The position numbers and the translations under genes were made by a program. A DNA stretch of 64,000 bases from Lysinibacillus sp. FSL K6-0232. GTDB lineage: Bacteria; Bacillota; Bacilli; Bacillales_A; Planococcaceae. The notes beneath the pieces were generated by a model that had not been told where the DNA came from, did no database searches, and saw only the letters and a program-made list of their open reading frames with translations. Below, one piece after another: positions 52,146-61,551 of this stretch. How positions within the stretch are numbered: the first letter of the stretch is position 1; each line of letters begins with the position of its first letter. The stretch is from positions 1,664,001 through 1,728,000 of the forward strand of contig NZ_JBBOYW010000001.1 in the NCBI RefSeq assembly GCF_038008325.1, written 5' to 3'.

Positions 52146-52844
52146 GTGAGAATTGAACGATTTTCCTCACAGGCAGCACTATATACACGAGCAGCGGCTA
52201 TTGTCATAGAAGCCAAACAGCATGGTGCTACAACATTTGGGCTGGCAACAGGTGGCACAATGGAGCCACTGTATGCCAATATTTGCAAAGCAGCGATCGA
52301 TTTTTCACAGTGCATAAGCTTTAATTTAGATGAATATGTTGGGCTAGCAGCAACACATCAGCAAAGCTATGCCTATTACATGCACAAGCATTTATTTCAC
52401 GCTAAGCCATTTCAAGCCTCCTATTTACCGAATGGCTTAGCGGCTGATCCACAAGAGGAGGCAGCTCGCTATGAGGCTTTATTACAGCAGCATCCAGTAG
52501 ATTTTCAACTGCTTGGCATTGGTCAAAATGGGCATATTGGGTTTAATGAGCCAGGCACATCCTTTGATTCCGTCACACATCTTGTGACATTGGAAGCCTC
52601 CACGCGTCAAGCTAATGCACGCTTCTTCCAATCCATCGATGAAGTGCCAACACAGGCATTGACAATGGGCATTCAATCCATTATGCGTGCAAAATGTATT
52701 TTATTAATTGCTGTGGGTGAGGCAAAGCGTGAGGCTTTAGAGCGTGTATTGGCAGCGGATTATACCGAGGAGATACCAGCAATCGTGCTAGCCAAGCATC
52801 CAAACGTAATAATTTTAACAGATTTACAGGAAAGAGGCGTATAA
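52146..52844 (+). CDS. nagB: Glucosamine-6-phosphate deaminase
   Basis: A 232-residue isomerase-deaminase turning glucosamine-6-phosphate into fructose-6-phosphate and ammonia. ATGGTMEPLY holds the phosphate loop, FNLDEYVGL the catalytic Asp, LGIGQNGHIGFNEPG the ring-opening His region, and TMGIQSIMRAK the C-terminal motif. GTG at 52146 follows GGGGGAGAG. It is slightly short, like the Bacillus NagB/GamA type without the allosteric tail. It shares the operon with nagA (33 bp gap) and ptsH. Confidence 0.92.
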   Translation: MRIERFSSQAALYTRAAAIVIEAKQHGATTFGLATGGTMEPLYANICKAAIDFSQCISFNLDEYVGLAATHQQSYAYYMHKHLFHAKPFQASYLPNGLAADPQEEAARYEALLQQHPVDFQLLGIGQNGHIGFNEPGTSFDSVTHLVTLEASTRQANARFFQSIDEVPTQALTMGIQSIMRAKCILLIAVGEAKREALERVLAADYTEEIPAIVLAKHPNVIILTDLQERGV

Positions 52845-52847
52845 ACA

Positions 52848-53114
52848 ATGAAAACACAACAATTTACAGTGATTGATCCACTAGGCATTCATGCACGTCC
52901 AGCAAGTCAGCTTGTGGCAAAGGCAACACCATTTGCTGCGGCTATCGAGGTGCGTACAGAGGAAAAAACAGCGAACTTAAAATCAATTTTAGGTGTAATG
53001 GGGCTGGCACTTAAGCAACATGCACAGTTTACGCTTTATGTAGAGGGCGCTGATGAGGAGCAGGCATTTGAGGCATTAACAACGCTTATCACAGAAATGG
53101 GGTTAGCACAATGA
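52848..53114 (+). CDS. ptsH: Phosphocarrier protein HPr
   Basis: An 88-residue HPr. The phosphohistidine is His15 (GIHARPAS), and the regulatory serine is Ser45 in [10 protein letters not shown], equal to Ser46 in other Gram-positive HPr proteins, so HPr kinase control is possible. It overlaps ptsI by four bases and follows nagB by three. Its place in a nag operon suggests an HPr devoted to, or co-induced with, amino sugar uptake. Confidence 0.92.
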   Translation: MKTQQFTVIDPLGIHARPASQLVAKATPFAAAIEVRTEEKTANLKSILGVMGLALKQHAQFTLYVEGADEEQAFEALTTLITEMGLAQ

Positions 53115-54826
53115 CAAAGCTTACTGGTATTGCCGCTTCTGATGGCATTGCCATTGCCAAAGCCTATCGTTTTGTCCAACCAGATTTAAGCTTTACAAAA
53201 ACAACTGTTGACAATATTGAGGCGGAACAGCAACGCTTGGTGGCAGCCCTTGCCAAAGCAGAGCAAGAGCTAGTAGCGATTCAGCAGCAAACATTCAAAA
53301 AATTAGGGTCAGAGGAAGCAGCTATTTTTGAGGCACATTTATTCGTTATGAATGACCCAGAATTAATTGGGCCAATTCAGCAAAAAATTGCAGAGGAAGC
53401 GATGAATGCAGAGTATGCACTGCATGAGGTTGCCTCTATGTTTATTGCATTATTTGAGGGAATGGATAATGACTATATGCGTGAGCGTGCGGCGGATATT
53501 AAGGACGTTTCCAATCGTATTTTAGCCCACTTACTTGGTGTGCATATTCCAAATCCAAGTAATATTAATGAGCAAGTAATTATTGTTGCCAATGATTTAA
53601 CGCCCTCTGAAACAGCTCAATTGGATCGCGACTTTGTGCTAGGCTTTATTACAGAAATTGGTGGTCGTACCTCGCATTCTGCGATTATGGCACGCTCTCT
53701 AGAAATTCCAGCGGTAGTAGGAGCAGCATCGGCTACAGCAGCGATTCAGGCTGGTGATTTAGTCATTGTCGATGGCTTAGCAGGAGAAGTGCTTATTAAT
53801 CCAGATGCAGCAACGGTGGCTCTTTATCAGGAAAAAGCACAGCGCTATCGTACTGAGCAAGCTGAATGGTCAGCCTTTGTTCATCAGGAAACGGTATCCA
53901 AGGATGGCGTCCATGTGGAGCTAGCAGCGAATATTGGCTCACCAAATGATTTAGCAAGCGTGCTGCGTCATGGTGCTGAGGGAATCGGCTTATACCGTAC
54001 AGAGTTTTTATATATGGGACGAGAAAATTTGCCATCAGAGGATGAGCAACTGATAGCTTATCGTACGGTTCTTGAAGGAATGAAGGGCAAGCCAGTTGTA
54101 ATTCGTACACTTGATATTGGTGGCGATAAGCATTTACCGTATTTACCATTGCAGGAGGAACTCAATCCATTCCTTGGACATCGAGCGATTCGTTTATGCT
54201 TAGAGCAGCAGGAATTATTCCGTACACAATTGCGCGCATTGCTCCGTGCATCGGTCTATGGGCCTTTAAAAATTATGTTCCCAATGATTGCAACAATTCA
54301 GGAGTTTCGGGATGCGAGGGCTATTTTACTAGAGGAAAAGGAGCAACTTATCGCAGCAGGTGTTGCTGTAAGTGATACGCTTGAGGTTGGGATGATGGTG
54401 GAAATTCCATCAACGGCTGTGATGGCGGATGTTTTTGCAAAAGAAGTAGACTTTTTCTCAATTGGCACAAATGATTTAATTCAATATACAATGGCTGCGG
54501 ATCGGATGAATGAAAAGGTATCCTATTTATATCAGCCGTATAACCCAGCTATTTTACGTTTAGTGCAAATGGTCATTAAAGCTGCACATCAGGAGCATAA
54601 ATGGGTAGGGATGTGTGGAGAAATGGCAGGCGATGAGCTAGCCGTGCCGTTGTTGCTTGGCTTAGGTTTGGATGAGTTTTCGATGAGTGCCACTTCAATT
54701 TTAAAGGCGCGTGCATTCATAAAGTAGCTCACTGTAGCCGATATGCAAGCCTTAGCAGCAGAAGCATTACAGCTAGCAACGGCTGAAGAAGTAATGGAAA
54801 AGGTAAGGCAAGTTGTGAAAAAGTAG
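53111..54826 (+). pseudogene. ptsI: PTS enzyme I, interrupted by an amber codon near the end
   Basis: Enzyme I takes phosphate from phosphoenolpyruvate and passes it to HPr. The phosphohistidine is His189 ([13 protein letters not shown]). [26 protein letters not shown], and the [18 protein letters not shown] and [10 protein letters not shown] blocks of the PEP-binding domain are intact. At 54725-54727 codon 539 is TAG, directly after RAFIK. The same frame then runs on to 54826 with [21 protein letters not shown], the normal enzyme I end. The full frame is 571 residues, as usual, so this is a nonsense mutation removing 33 residues. It may reduce activity unless suppressed or backed by another ptsI. 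Confidence 0.85.
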
Positions 54827-54853
54827 TTGAAGAAAGCTTCAACTACTTTTTTT
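54822..54853 (+). terminator. Terminator after ptsI
   Basis: AGTAGTTGAA pairs with TTCAACTACT over GAAAGC, followed by a run of T. The stem includes the ptsI stop. Confidence 0.88.
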
Positions 54854-54861
54854 ATGGTGCT

Positions 54862-54933
54862 CGCGGGTAATGGCTTAGTATTCGCGAGTAAATACCTCTC
54901 ACTCGCGGGTAAACGCCTAGCATCCGCGGGTAT
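54862..54933 (+). repeat. CGCGGGTAA repeat, four units at exactly 21-bp spacing
   Basis: CGCGGGTAA (54862), CGCGAGTAA (54883), CGCGGGTAA (54904) and CGCGGGTAT (54925). The spacers differ but keep parts such as CCTAGCA and GGCTTAGTA. The array lies between the convergent ptsI and spo0M genes, and is unrelated in sequence to the GACGGATAGA family but equal in period. Confidence 0.85.
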
Positions 54934-54942
54934 TTCTCTACC

Positions 54943-55710
54943 TTAACTATACTTTGTAATTATTTGCTGAAGCTTGGCTTGAATAGTAGGTAGATCATGC
55001 ATTGTAATGGTTGTTCGGACATGGCTTTCGTCCATATCCAATGCCTCTGCAAAGAAGCCGCCAATGCCTTTTGCTTTACGGTCAACTTGCAGTAGAATTT
55101 CTGCTGAATGGTTGGATTGTGATAAGAACACAATTTCTAGCTCATCTAAATGCCGTCTATATTGACCTGTTGGCACAAATTCAAATTCTTGCACAAATGG
55201 GTAGTAGCCACGGAAGCGTGCAGGTGCTTGTTCACATTCGGCTTCACGTAAACGAAAGCCTAGGTCACGAATAGCATCTAGTATATGCCCTGCAAGCGTT
55301 GTTGGCAGGACACGGATATAGTCCTTATCGCCAGGGTCAACGGCATTTTTAATATCGAGCCCTGTTTGAATCCACACTTGTGTTTTGCCAGCGGTAATCG
55401 GCGTTTCAAATGGCAATGTTAGCGTAATCGGAAAGCCCTTTTCTTCACCAGCCGAAAGTGTAAAGGGCTCTGTTACTTTTACTTTTTGCAAAGTGGCTAC
55501 TTCAGTATGCTTGTTGTCATTGGATTCTCGAATATAGGTTGTATTGATTGATAAATAAATGGCATCGACTTGCTGTGCCACTTGGCCGCCACGCACAATG
55601 ATTTCTCCTCGCATAACCTCTCCAGCCTGATACGTATCCTTTTCTAATCGTGTATCAACCGTTGCTGCACCTATTCCAATACTTGCTAATGCTTTATGAA
55701 AAAAAGACAT
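54943..55710 (-). CDS. spo0M: Sporulation-control protein Spo0M
   Basis: A 255-residue arrestin-like protein. It has the SpoOM family start SFFHKALASIGIGAATVDTRLE and EVMRGEIIVRGGQVAQQVDAIYL, then two beta-sandwich halves, and an end with HVRTTITMHD. It acts early in sporulation of Bacillus as a negative or modulating factor, with its mechanism unclear. The gene stands alone behind GAGGAATGAAAA. It supports a spore-forming host. Confidence 0.9.
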   Translation of the reverse strand: MSFFHKALASIGIGAATVDTRLEKDTYQAGEVMRGEIIVRGGQVAQQVDAIYLSINTTYIRESNDNKHTEVATLQKVKVTEPFTLSAGEEKGFPITLTLPFETPITAGKTQVWIQTGLDIKNAVDPGDKDYIRVLPTTLAGHILDAIRDLGFRLREAECEQAPARFRGYYPFVQEFEFVPTGQYRRHLDELEIVFLSQSNHSAEILLQVDRKAKGIGGFFAEALDMDESHVRTTITMHDLPTIQAKLQQIITKYS

Positions 55711-55821
55711 TTTTCATTCCTCCTACAGATTTAATTAGCTATACATACGCTTATTTAGAAAAAAGGTTTCAAGCAAAGTAAATTTTTCGTTATACTGATG
55801 GAAAACGAAAGAGGCAGATAA

Positions 55822-56676
55822 ATGGAAACAGAATGGCTACGCACCTTTATCGTTGCTGCTCAAACTGAAAATTTTCGCGAAGCGGCTGAAAAACGATTTA
55901 TTACCCAATCAACCGTAACAAAGCATATCCAGCATTTAGAACGGGCATTGCATACAGCATTATTTGATCGGCAGGGCAAGCAAGTGCTATTAAATCGCTC
56001 AGGTGCTTATTTTTATCAGCAGGCACAAACTATGCTCACAACCTTAGATGAAGGGCTGCAAAATATGGAGTCCTTTGTGCAAGGCTATACAGCGAAGCTT
56101 ACCATTGGCGTTGCACCACAAATCGCTAATTCTACATTACCTGCTATTATGAAAGAATTTCAGCGCAGACAGCCAACGATTCAAGTAGTGATTGAGCTAT
56201 TAAAATCCAATGAAATTGGTGAGGCTGTTTATACAGGTGCAGTCGATATTGGCTTATCAAAATTAACGTCGACACGCGAGCTGCAGGCGGTGACTTTAGC
56301 ACAGGAGCCACTCCATTTAATTGCGCCTATCGCCAAAAAAGAGCGGGATGCATTAACGCTTTTGCAGCAGGAAACACTGTTAACCCATGAATATGCCCCT
56401 TATTGGCAGGAGGTGCAGCAGGTGCTTCAGCAATTTTCAAGCTATCAAACGATGCATATTAATCAAACAGAGGTCATTAAAAATTTTGTTAAGCATGGGC
56501 TAGGCATTGCTTTTTTGCCAAAAAGTGTGGTGGAGGCAGACTATCAGCAGCACCTTTTGCAGCGCTATGCAGTGAAGGAATTTGCCCATATTCAATCCAA
56601 TACCTATATGCTAACGAAATATATCTCTGCAGATTTTGAGGCATTTTTAGAGGTGTGTGAGGCTGTTTATGTATAG
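55822..56676 (+). CDS. LysR-family transcriptional regulator
   Basis: A 284-residue LysR regulator. The N-terminal winged helix (residues about 3-60) has FREAAEKRFITQSTVTKHIQHLE, and the C-terminal effector domain begins KLTIGVAPQIANSTLPAIMKEF. It overlaps the downstream CcdA-like gene by eight bases, so they share a transcript. The regulated pathway is unknown; a redox or sulfur role would fit the CcdA-like neighbour. Confidence 0.88.
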   Translation: METEWLRTFIVAAQTENFREAAEKRFITQSTVTKHIQHLERALHTALFDRQGKQVLLNRSGAYFYQQAQTMLTTLDEGLQNMESFVQGYTAKLTIGVAPQIANSTLPAIMKEFQRRQPTIQVVIELLKSNEIGEAVYTGAVDIGLSKLTSTRELQAVTLAQEPLHLIAPIAKKERDALTLLQQETLLTHEYAPYWQEVQQVLQQFSSYQTMHINQTEVIKNFVKHGLGIAFLPKSVVEADYQQHLLQRYAVKEFAHIQSNTYMLTKYISADFEAFLEVCEAVYV

Positions 56677-57403
56677 TATAATAGCAACAATTAGTCAATC
56701 GATAAGTGAGCCTATTACCCAGTTTTTGCAGCACTATCAGCACTCGGCATTGGTGATGGCGGTGCTACTGGGCTTGCTTGGGGCATTGGCTCCATGTCAG
56801 CTTACGGGAAATATTAGTGCTATGATGTTTTATGGCAATCGAACATTGCAAAGGAAGGGCAATTGGCAGGAGATTTTATGCTTTATGCTCGGCAAAGTCA
56901 TTGTTTTTAGTGGGCTTGGTCTTTTAGCTTGGCTATTTGGGCAGTCATTTGAGGCAAGGATGACACTGTATTTTCCGCTATTTCGTAAAGCGATCGGGCC
57001 TCTTATGGTACTAACAGGGCTGGTGTTGCTTGGTTTATTTCAATTAACGTTTTTACAGCGTTTATCAGCGCTTCTTCCGCCTGTTGTCAAGGAGGGGAAG
57101 GTAGGCTCCTTTTTAATGGGGGCTAGCTTTGCCATTGCCTTTTGCCCAACAATGTTTGTGCTATTTTTTGCTTGGCTTATGCCGCTTGTGGCAAGTGCTT
57201 CCTACGGGCTGATCTTGCCAAGTATTTTTGGGATTGCTACATCCATGCCGTTACTAGTAATGCTGCTACTTATCTATTTATTCGATGCAAGGCGTCTGGT
57301 GCTGCGTGCAAGTATAAAAATGGGGAAGGTAATCCAACTGGTGGCAGGGCTCTTGTTACTGTTAATCGGAATCATAGACACTATAACATATTGGCATATA
57401 TAA
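56669..57403 (+). CDS. CcdA/DsbD-like or UreH-like membrane protein
   Basis: A 244-residue, six-helix membrane protein. LGALAPCQLTGN in helix 1 and FCPTMFVLFFAWL in helix 4 place one Cys in each half, the arrangement by which CcdA/DsbD pass electrons across the membrane. The length and glycine patterns also fit the UreH/TauE-like branch. It is likely a thiol-reductant transporter. The ATG at 56669 follows TGAGG and overlaps the LysR gene's end. Confidence 0.78.
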   Translation: MYSIIATISQSISEPITQFLQHYQHSALVMAVLLGLLGALAPCQLTGNISAMMFYGNRTLQRKGNWQEILCFMLGKVIVFSGLGLLAWLFGQSFEARMTLYFPLFRKAIGPLMVLTGLVLLGLFQLTFLQRLSALLPPVVKEGKVGSFLMGASFAIAFCPTMFVLFFAWLMPLVASASYGLILPSIFGIATSMPLLVMLLLIYLFDARRLVLRASIKMGKVIQLVAGLLLLLIGIIDTITYWHI

Positions 57404-57435
57404 AAAGGCTACTAGATTGCTCTAGTAACCTTTTT
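57402..57435. terminator. Bidirectional terminator
   Basis: AAAAAGGCTACTAG pairs with CTAGTAACCTTTTTT (one mismatch) over a short loop between convergent genes. Confidence 0.8.
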
Positions 57436-57436
57436 T

Positions 57437-58192
57437 CTATTTATAAGCAATAAAGCGTAGACGACAGTAGTCCGCAATCCATTGACCCTGCTGGAAGAGG
57501 GTTGGCTTTAATAATTCGTCGCATTTGGCATAAACCTGCTCCTTTTCCGTTTCCGATAGATGCTGTAGTATATTATGGCTAAACATCACGAGCCAGTTGC
57601 GTAGCCCATCATGCCCTTGAAGCGGTGTAGGGCGTTGGTAATGTGTAATCATCTCCACCTTAAAACCTGCGTTTGCTAATTTTAATTGATAGCCCTCAAC
57701 ACTTGGAAAATACCATGGGAAATAGTGCTCATGGTAAGGAAAGCCTAATGCCTCCATGCTTGTTTGCAAAGCCCAAACAATGGAAGCAATATTATCTTGT
57801 CCACCCATTTCGGCAATAAAGCGCCCACCATCTTTTAATGCCTGATAAATATGCTGAATTGCTAAATCAGGCTGCTTTATCCAATGAAGGGCAGCATTTG
57901 AGAACACGGCATCAAAGCTATTCGTAAAGGGCATAGCTGTTGCATCCATTGCTTGGAAGGCAATGGCAGGGTATTTGTGCTGTGCAGCAGCAATCATTTC
58001 AGCAGAGGCATCTACTCCTATTACGGTAGCCCCATATGTTGAAATTTCATAGGCTAAGTCGCCTGTACCACAGCCCACATCTAAAATACTTTCGCCATTT
58101 TGAGGGGCTAATACATCAATTAAGCTTTCACCAAATTTTGAAACAAAGTCATGCTTATAATCGTATAATTGTGCATTCCATATTGTTGTCAT
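57437..58192 (-). CDS. SAM-dependent methyltransferase (Tam/UbiE-like)
   Basis: A 251-residue methyltransferase. It has SAM motif I ILDVGCGTGDLAYEIS (near 36-51), VIGVDASAEMIAAAQ, DAVFSNAALHWI, and LKDGGRFIAEMGG. The N-terminal WNAQLYDYKHDFVSKFGE and the FSNAALHWI pattern resemble trans-aconitate methyltransferases. The actual substrate is not known. Single gene with ribosome site AAGAGG before ATG. Confidence 0.83.
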   Translation of the reverse strand: MTTIWNAQLYDYKHDFVSKFGESLIDVLAPQNGESILDVGCGTGDLAYEISTYGATVIGVDASAEMIAAAQHKYPAIAFQAMDATAMPFTNSFDAVFSNAALHWIKQPDLAIQHIYQALKDGGRFIAEMGGQDNIASIVWALQTSMEALGFPYHEHYFPWYFPSVEGYQLKLANAGFKVEMITHYQRPTPLQGHDGLRNWLVMFSHNILQHLSETEKEQVYAKCDELLKPTLFQQGQWIADYCRLRFIAYK

Positions 58193-58269
58193 CCTCTTTC
58201 ATCTCCTTTGTTTGAGCATAGCAAAGAAACAAGGACAACAGAAATGCTTAAAATAACAGCTTTTGATGC

Positions 58270-59661
58270 TTAATTGGAATTAGGCGCTAGCTTTGTTAAT
58301 GTTTTGCCGCTCCAGCCAAAGAGCACCGTTAAAATAGGTCCAAGCAAGCAGAAGAAGGCAAATGGTAAATAAGCTAATGTCGCTATACCAAGCACACTAG
58401 CGATAAAAATACCGCAAACGCTCCAAGGCACAAGCGGATTAACAACCGTACCTGCATCCTCCATAACACGAGAAAGATTTTTGGGTGCAAGTCCAACTTT
58501 CGCAAATGGCACTTTAAAGGCTTGCCCTGTTAATAAAATGGCTAAATACTGCTCACCAATTAATGTATTCACACCAATGCCTGTAATAGCTGCCCCTGTA
58601 ATGACAGCGCCAGCACTTTTAAATAAGCTTTCTACCTTAGCTAAAAGACTTTGAATAATGCCTAATGTAAACAATAGTCCGCCCATTGTTAAAGCGAGTA
58701 GGACAAGCGCAATCGTGCCAAGCATACTGCTCATTCCACCACGTGTTAGCAGGGCATCAACTTCTGGATAATTCGTTTGTGATACATAGCCATTAAACAG
58801 AATATGAAAAATATCAGCAACTGGTAGCGGGTTGATAAATGTGCTAAGCCCGACACCAAGCAACGACACAGCGGCAAGCGTAAGAATAGCAGGTGCTTTA
58901 TAAAAGGTCATGATAACAAGAACGATAATTGGCAATAATGTATACCAATGAATCATGCCCGTTGCAAGCAAGCCTTCTTTTAATTGCTCCACTGTAGCAA
59001 AGGATGTAGCAGTAGTTGTTGGCGATAAAATGGCGTAAAGCACAAAGGAAATGACAAAGGCAGGGATCGTTGTCCAGCCCATATTTTTAATATGCTCAAA
59101 TAGGTCCACCCCAACTGTACCTGAGGCAAGATTTGTTGTATCGGATAATGGTGACATTTTATCGCCAAAGAAAGCGCCAGATACAATAGCCCCAGCAGTG
59201 ATGGCTAGCGATAAATCCATTGCACCAGCAATGCCGATAAATGCTACGCCCACCGTTGCTACGGTTGTTAATGAGCTACCAACAGCGATACCAACAATGC
59301 TACAAATCAAAAAGACAATAGCAAAGAAAAAGCTTGGTGAAATCGTTAAAAAGCCATAATAAATAAGCGTTGGAATCGTGCCGCCCATAATCCAGCTTGA
59401 AATTAATAGACCGATAAAGAAAAAAATAAAGACAGCACCAAGCCCAGCGCTTGCCCCCGCAATCATGCCTCCTTCAAGGTCGCGAAAGGGCACTTTTTTC
59501 AATAAACCATACACAAGTAATAAGGTGATAATAAGAAAAATAGGAATATGAGGTGTTGCCTGCAAATACCCAATACTAAAAGTCATAATGGCAATGATAA
59601 ATACAATGATAAAAGCTGCCTCTAGAAAGCGAGGGCTGCTTTTTGCTTCAATATGAAACAT
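58270..59661 (-). CDS. nhaC: NhaC-family Na+/H+ antiporter
   Basis: A 463-residue membrane protein with about twelve helices. Family features include GSSLTTVATVGVAFIGIAGAM, GAFFGDKMSPLSDTTNLASG near 167-186, which is the signature stretch of NhaC, and EDAGTVVNPLVPWS near the end. It exchanges Na+ (possibly malate/lactate in the MleN branch) for H+. The ATG at 59661 follows AGGAGG; an ATG at 59682 upstream has no site. It is likely a single transcript. Confidence 0.87.
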   Translation of the reverse strand: MFHIEAKSSPRFLEAAFIIVFIIAIMTFSIGYLQATPHIPIFLIITLLLVYGLLKKVPFRDLEGGMIAGASAGLGAVFIFFFIGLLISSWIMGGTIPTLIYYGFLTISPSFFFAIVFLICSIVGIAVGSSLTTVATVGVAFIGIAGAMDLSLAITAGAIVSGAFFGDKMSPLSDTTNLASGTVGVDLFEHIKNMGWTTIPAFVISFVLYAILSPTTTATSFATVEQLKEGLLATGMIHWYTLLPIIVLVIMTFYKAPAILTLAAVSLLGVGLSTFINPLPVADIFHILFNGYVSQTNYPEVDALLTRGGMSSMLGTIALVLLALTMGGLLFTLGIIQSLLAKVESLFKSAGAVITGAAITGIGVNTLIGEQYLAILLTGQAFKVPFAKVGLAPKNLSRVMEDAGTVVNPLVPWSVCGIFIASVLGIATLAYLPFAFFCLLGPILTVLFGWSGKTLTKLAPNSN

Positions 59662-59762
59662 ATAAATCCTCCTATAAAACACTTCTTCGCTTCAATGCGT
59701 TGAAGCCGAAAAGTATTATAGCATACAGATAGGTTTTGTCAATTGACAGAAAACGGCTAGCA

Positions 59763-60527
59763 TCAATGCGAAAAATAGTCCCATGCATTTTTAACAATTA
59801 ACAGACATGTCATCGTAATAAAAATAAGGCGCATCATTTTTGTGCCGCCCTTTAGCGCAAATTTCGATCCTAAAATGGCTCCAAAGATCATCACAAAGCC
59901 CATTGAAAAGCCATATAAAAAATTAACTTCCCCTAAATATAAAAACATGAAAAGTGCCGCTAAATTTGAGGTAAAGTTAAAGGCTTTAGCATTGCCAGCC
60001 GCCTGCAAAAAATCATGCCCCATCATCAATAATAGAAAAATAAAAAACGAGCCTGTGCCTGGTCCAAAAAAGCCATCATAAAAGCCGATTGCTGCAAAAG
60101 CACCCAGATAGGCTAGTTTTTTCGCTGTATGAAGCTTGCGTTGCTGCGGCTGCTGGCCCCAATCCTTGTTCCATATTGTATAAATTGTGACAAGAACGAG
60201 CATAACAAGCATAAGCGGCTTTAAAATAGCAGGAGATACAAGGTGAACAATATACGCTCCAAGTAAGGAGCCTAGAAAAATAAAGGGAATAATTTTACCG
60301 ATTTTTTGGAAGTCTACTTTTCCAGCCCGCAAAAAGGTGAGCATGCTTGTCCCATTGCTAATTGTATTGGCTAGTTTATTCGTAGCAATCGCTGTGCTTG
60401 GTGGTAAACCAAAAGCCAGCAATGCAGGCAAGGAAATGAGTCCACCCCCACCAACAATGGCATTTAAAAAGGATGCAATAAAACTGATTAGTAGTAATAA
60501 AATAAGTGATAGTAAGTCGATATCCAT
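59763..60527 (-). CDS. TauE/SafE-family sulfite/anion exporter (DUF81)
   Basis: A 254-residue membrane protein with eight helices. It has the repeat motif AIVGGGGLISLPALLAFGLPPSTAIATNKL (in part, near 24-53) in the first half and FYDGFFGPGTGSFFIF in the second half, as in the TauE/SafE family. Members carry sulfite, sulfoacetate or related organic anions. It lies divergently to the DUF47/pit pair across a 388-bp gap. The substrate is not known. Confidence 0.86.
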   Translation of the reverse strand: MDIDLLSLILLLLISFIASFLNAIVGGGGLISLPALLAFGLPPSTAIATNKLANTISNGTSMLTFLRAGKVDFQKIGKIIPFIFLGSLLGAYIVHLVSPAILKPLMLVMLVLVTIYTIWNKDWGQQPQQRKLHTAKKLAYLGAFAAIGFYDGFFGPGTGSFFIFLLLMMGHDFLQAAGNAKAFNFTSNLAALFMFLYLGEVNFLYGFSMGFVMIFGAILGSKFALKGGTKMMRLIFITMTCLLIVKNAWDYFSH

Positions 60528-60626
60528 ATGTAGAGCTCACATCTTTCTTGATCAAATTGTTCCTATAAGCGTACTGCGAAAGACAAAAAATAACAATGGA
60601 ATTGGCATTATTTTATGTAAATGTCG

Positions 60627-60643
60627 TTTACAATTCCTTAACA
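60627..60643. promoter_or_regulatory. Possible PhoP-box half sites in the tauE-pit gap
   Basis: TTTACA (60627-60632) and TTAACA (60638-60643) are five bases apart, the spacing of PhoP repeats in Bacillus. The pair is about 270 bp upstream of the DUF47/pit operon. Only two repeats are convincing. The rest of 60528-60915 is AT-rich, with nothing else recognised. Confidence 0.3.
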
Positions 60644-60915
60644 TTTCCTGCGTAAAGTGAAAAAAGTTTTTTCAAGTATTTTTGTAAAAATAACAGAAAA
60701 ACGGCTGTTTTTAAAGAGAAAATAGTGATTTTTAATAGTTCGTTTCCAACGATTTCTACTTGCAAAACAGTGTAAAAATAAATGTGACGAAATTTATATT
60801 ACAGTTTTGTAAATTCAACATAATTATCTTTAATTTTTTGTAGATTTGTGTAAATCTTTTGTTATGCTGATTGCAGCAATCGACAATTTTTATTTAACGG
60901 GAGGAACCGAACAGA

Positions 60916-61536
60916 ATGTTCAACTCAAATAAGCAAGATCCATTTTTTCAATCATTATTAAAAATCGCTAAAAATGTTAACGAGGGTATTTATTATGCCC
61001 ACAATGCTCGCATTGAAAATATAGATGCGTTGAAGGAAATTGCAGATACAATGAAGCAATACGAAACAAGCGGTGATCAATTAATCCATGAGCTAATTGT
61101 TATGCTCAATAAGTCATTTATGACACCAATTGAACGTGAGGATATTTTAGCATTAGCGAATAAGCTAGATGATGTGATTGATGGCATGGAAGGCTGTATT
61201 GCACACTTCAATATGTATAACTTAACAGAGGTAACAGAGCCAATGCGCCAATTCCTCACGTATATTGCGAAGAGTACGGATGAAATGGTACAAGCAATGG
61301 AGCTTTTAAATAATAAGAAGCTTGTTGATATGCGTAAGCATGCGATTCAAATTAAGGATAATGAGCGCGAATGCGATGAAATTTTCCGTTCCTCTATGAA
61401 GCAGCTATTCATCCAAGAAAAAGACCCAATGCGCCTAATTGTTTTCAAGGACATTTATGAGCAATTTGAGGATATTGCGGATAGCTGTCAAACAGTCGCA
61501 AACACAATTGAAACAATAATTATGCGTAATGCGTAA
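60916..61536 (+). CDS. DUF47/PhoU-like Pit accessory protein
   Basis: A 206-residue helical protein of the DUF47 family (TIGR00153/YkaA type). It has YAHNARIENIDALKEIAD, YETSGDQLIHELIVMLNKSF, TPIEREDILALANKLDDVIDGM and a final VANTIETIIMRNA. The acidic helix repeats resemble PhoU and bind metal or phosphate, and such proteins are thought to regulate the adjacent Pit transporter. The gap to pit is 15 bp. Ribosome site GGGAGG before ATG. Confidence 0.9.
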   Translation: MFNSNKQDPFFQSLLKIAKNVNEGIYYAHNARIENIDALKEIADTMKQYETSGDQLIHELIVMLNKSFMTPIEREDILALANKLDDVIDGMEGCIAHFNMYNLTEVTEPMRQFLTYIAKSTDEMVQAMELLNNKKLVDMRKHAIQIKDNERECDEIFRSSMKQLFIQEKDPMRLIVFKDIYEQFEDIADSCQTVANTIETIIMRNA

Positions 61537-61551
61537 GATGGAGTGTACGAA

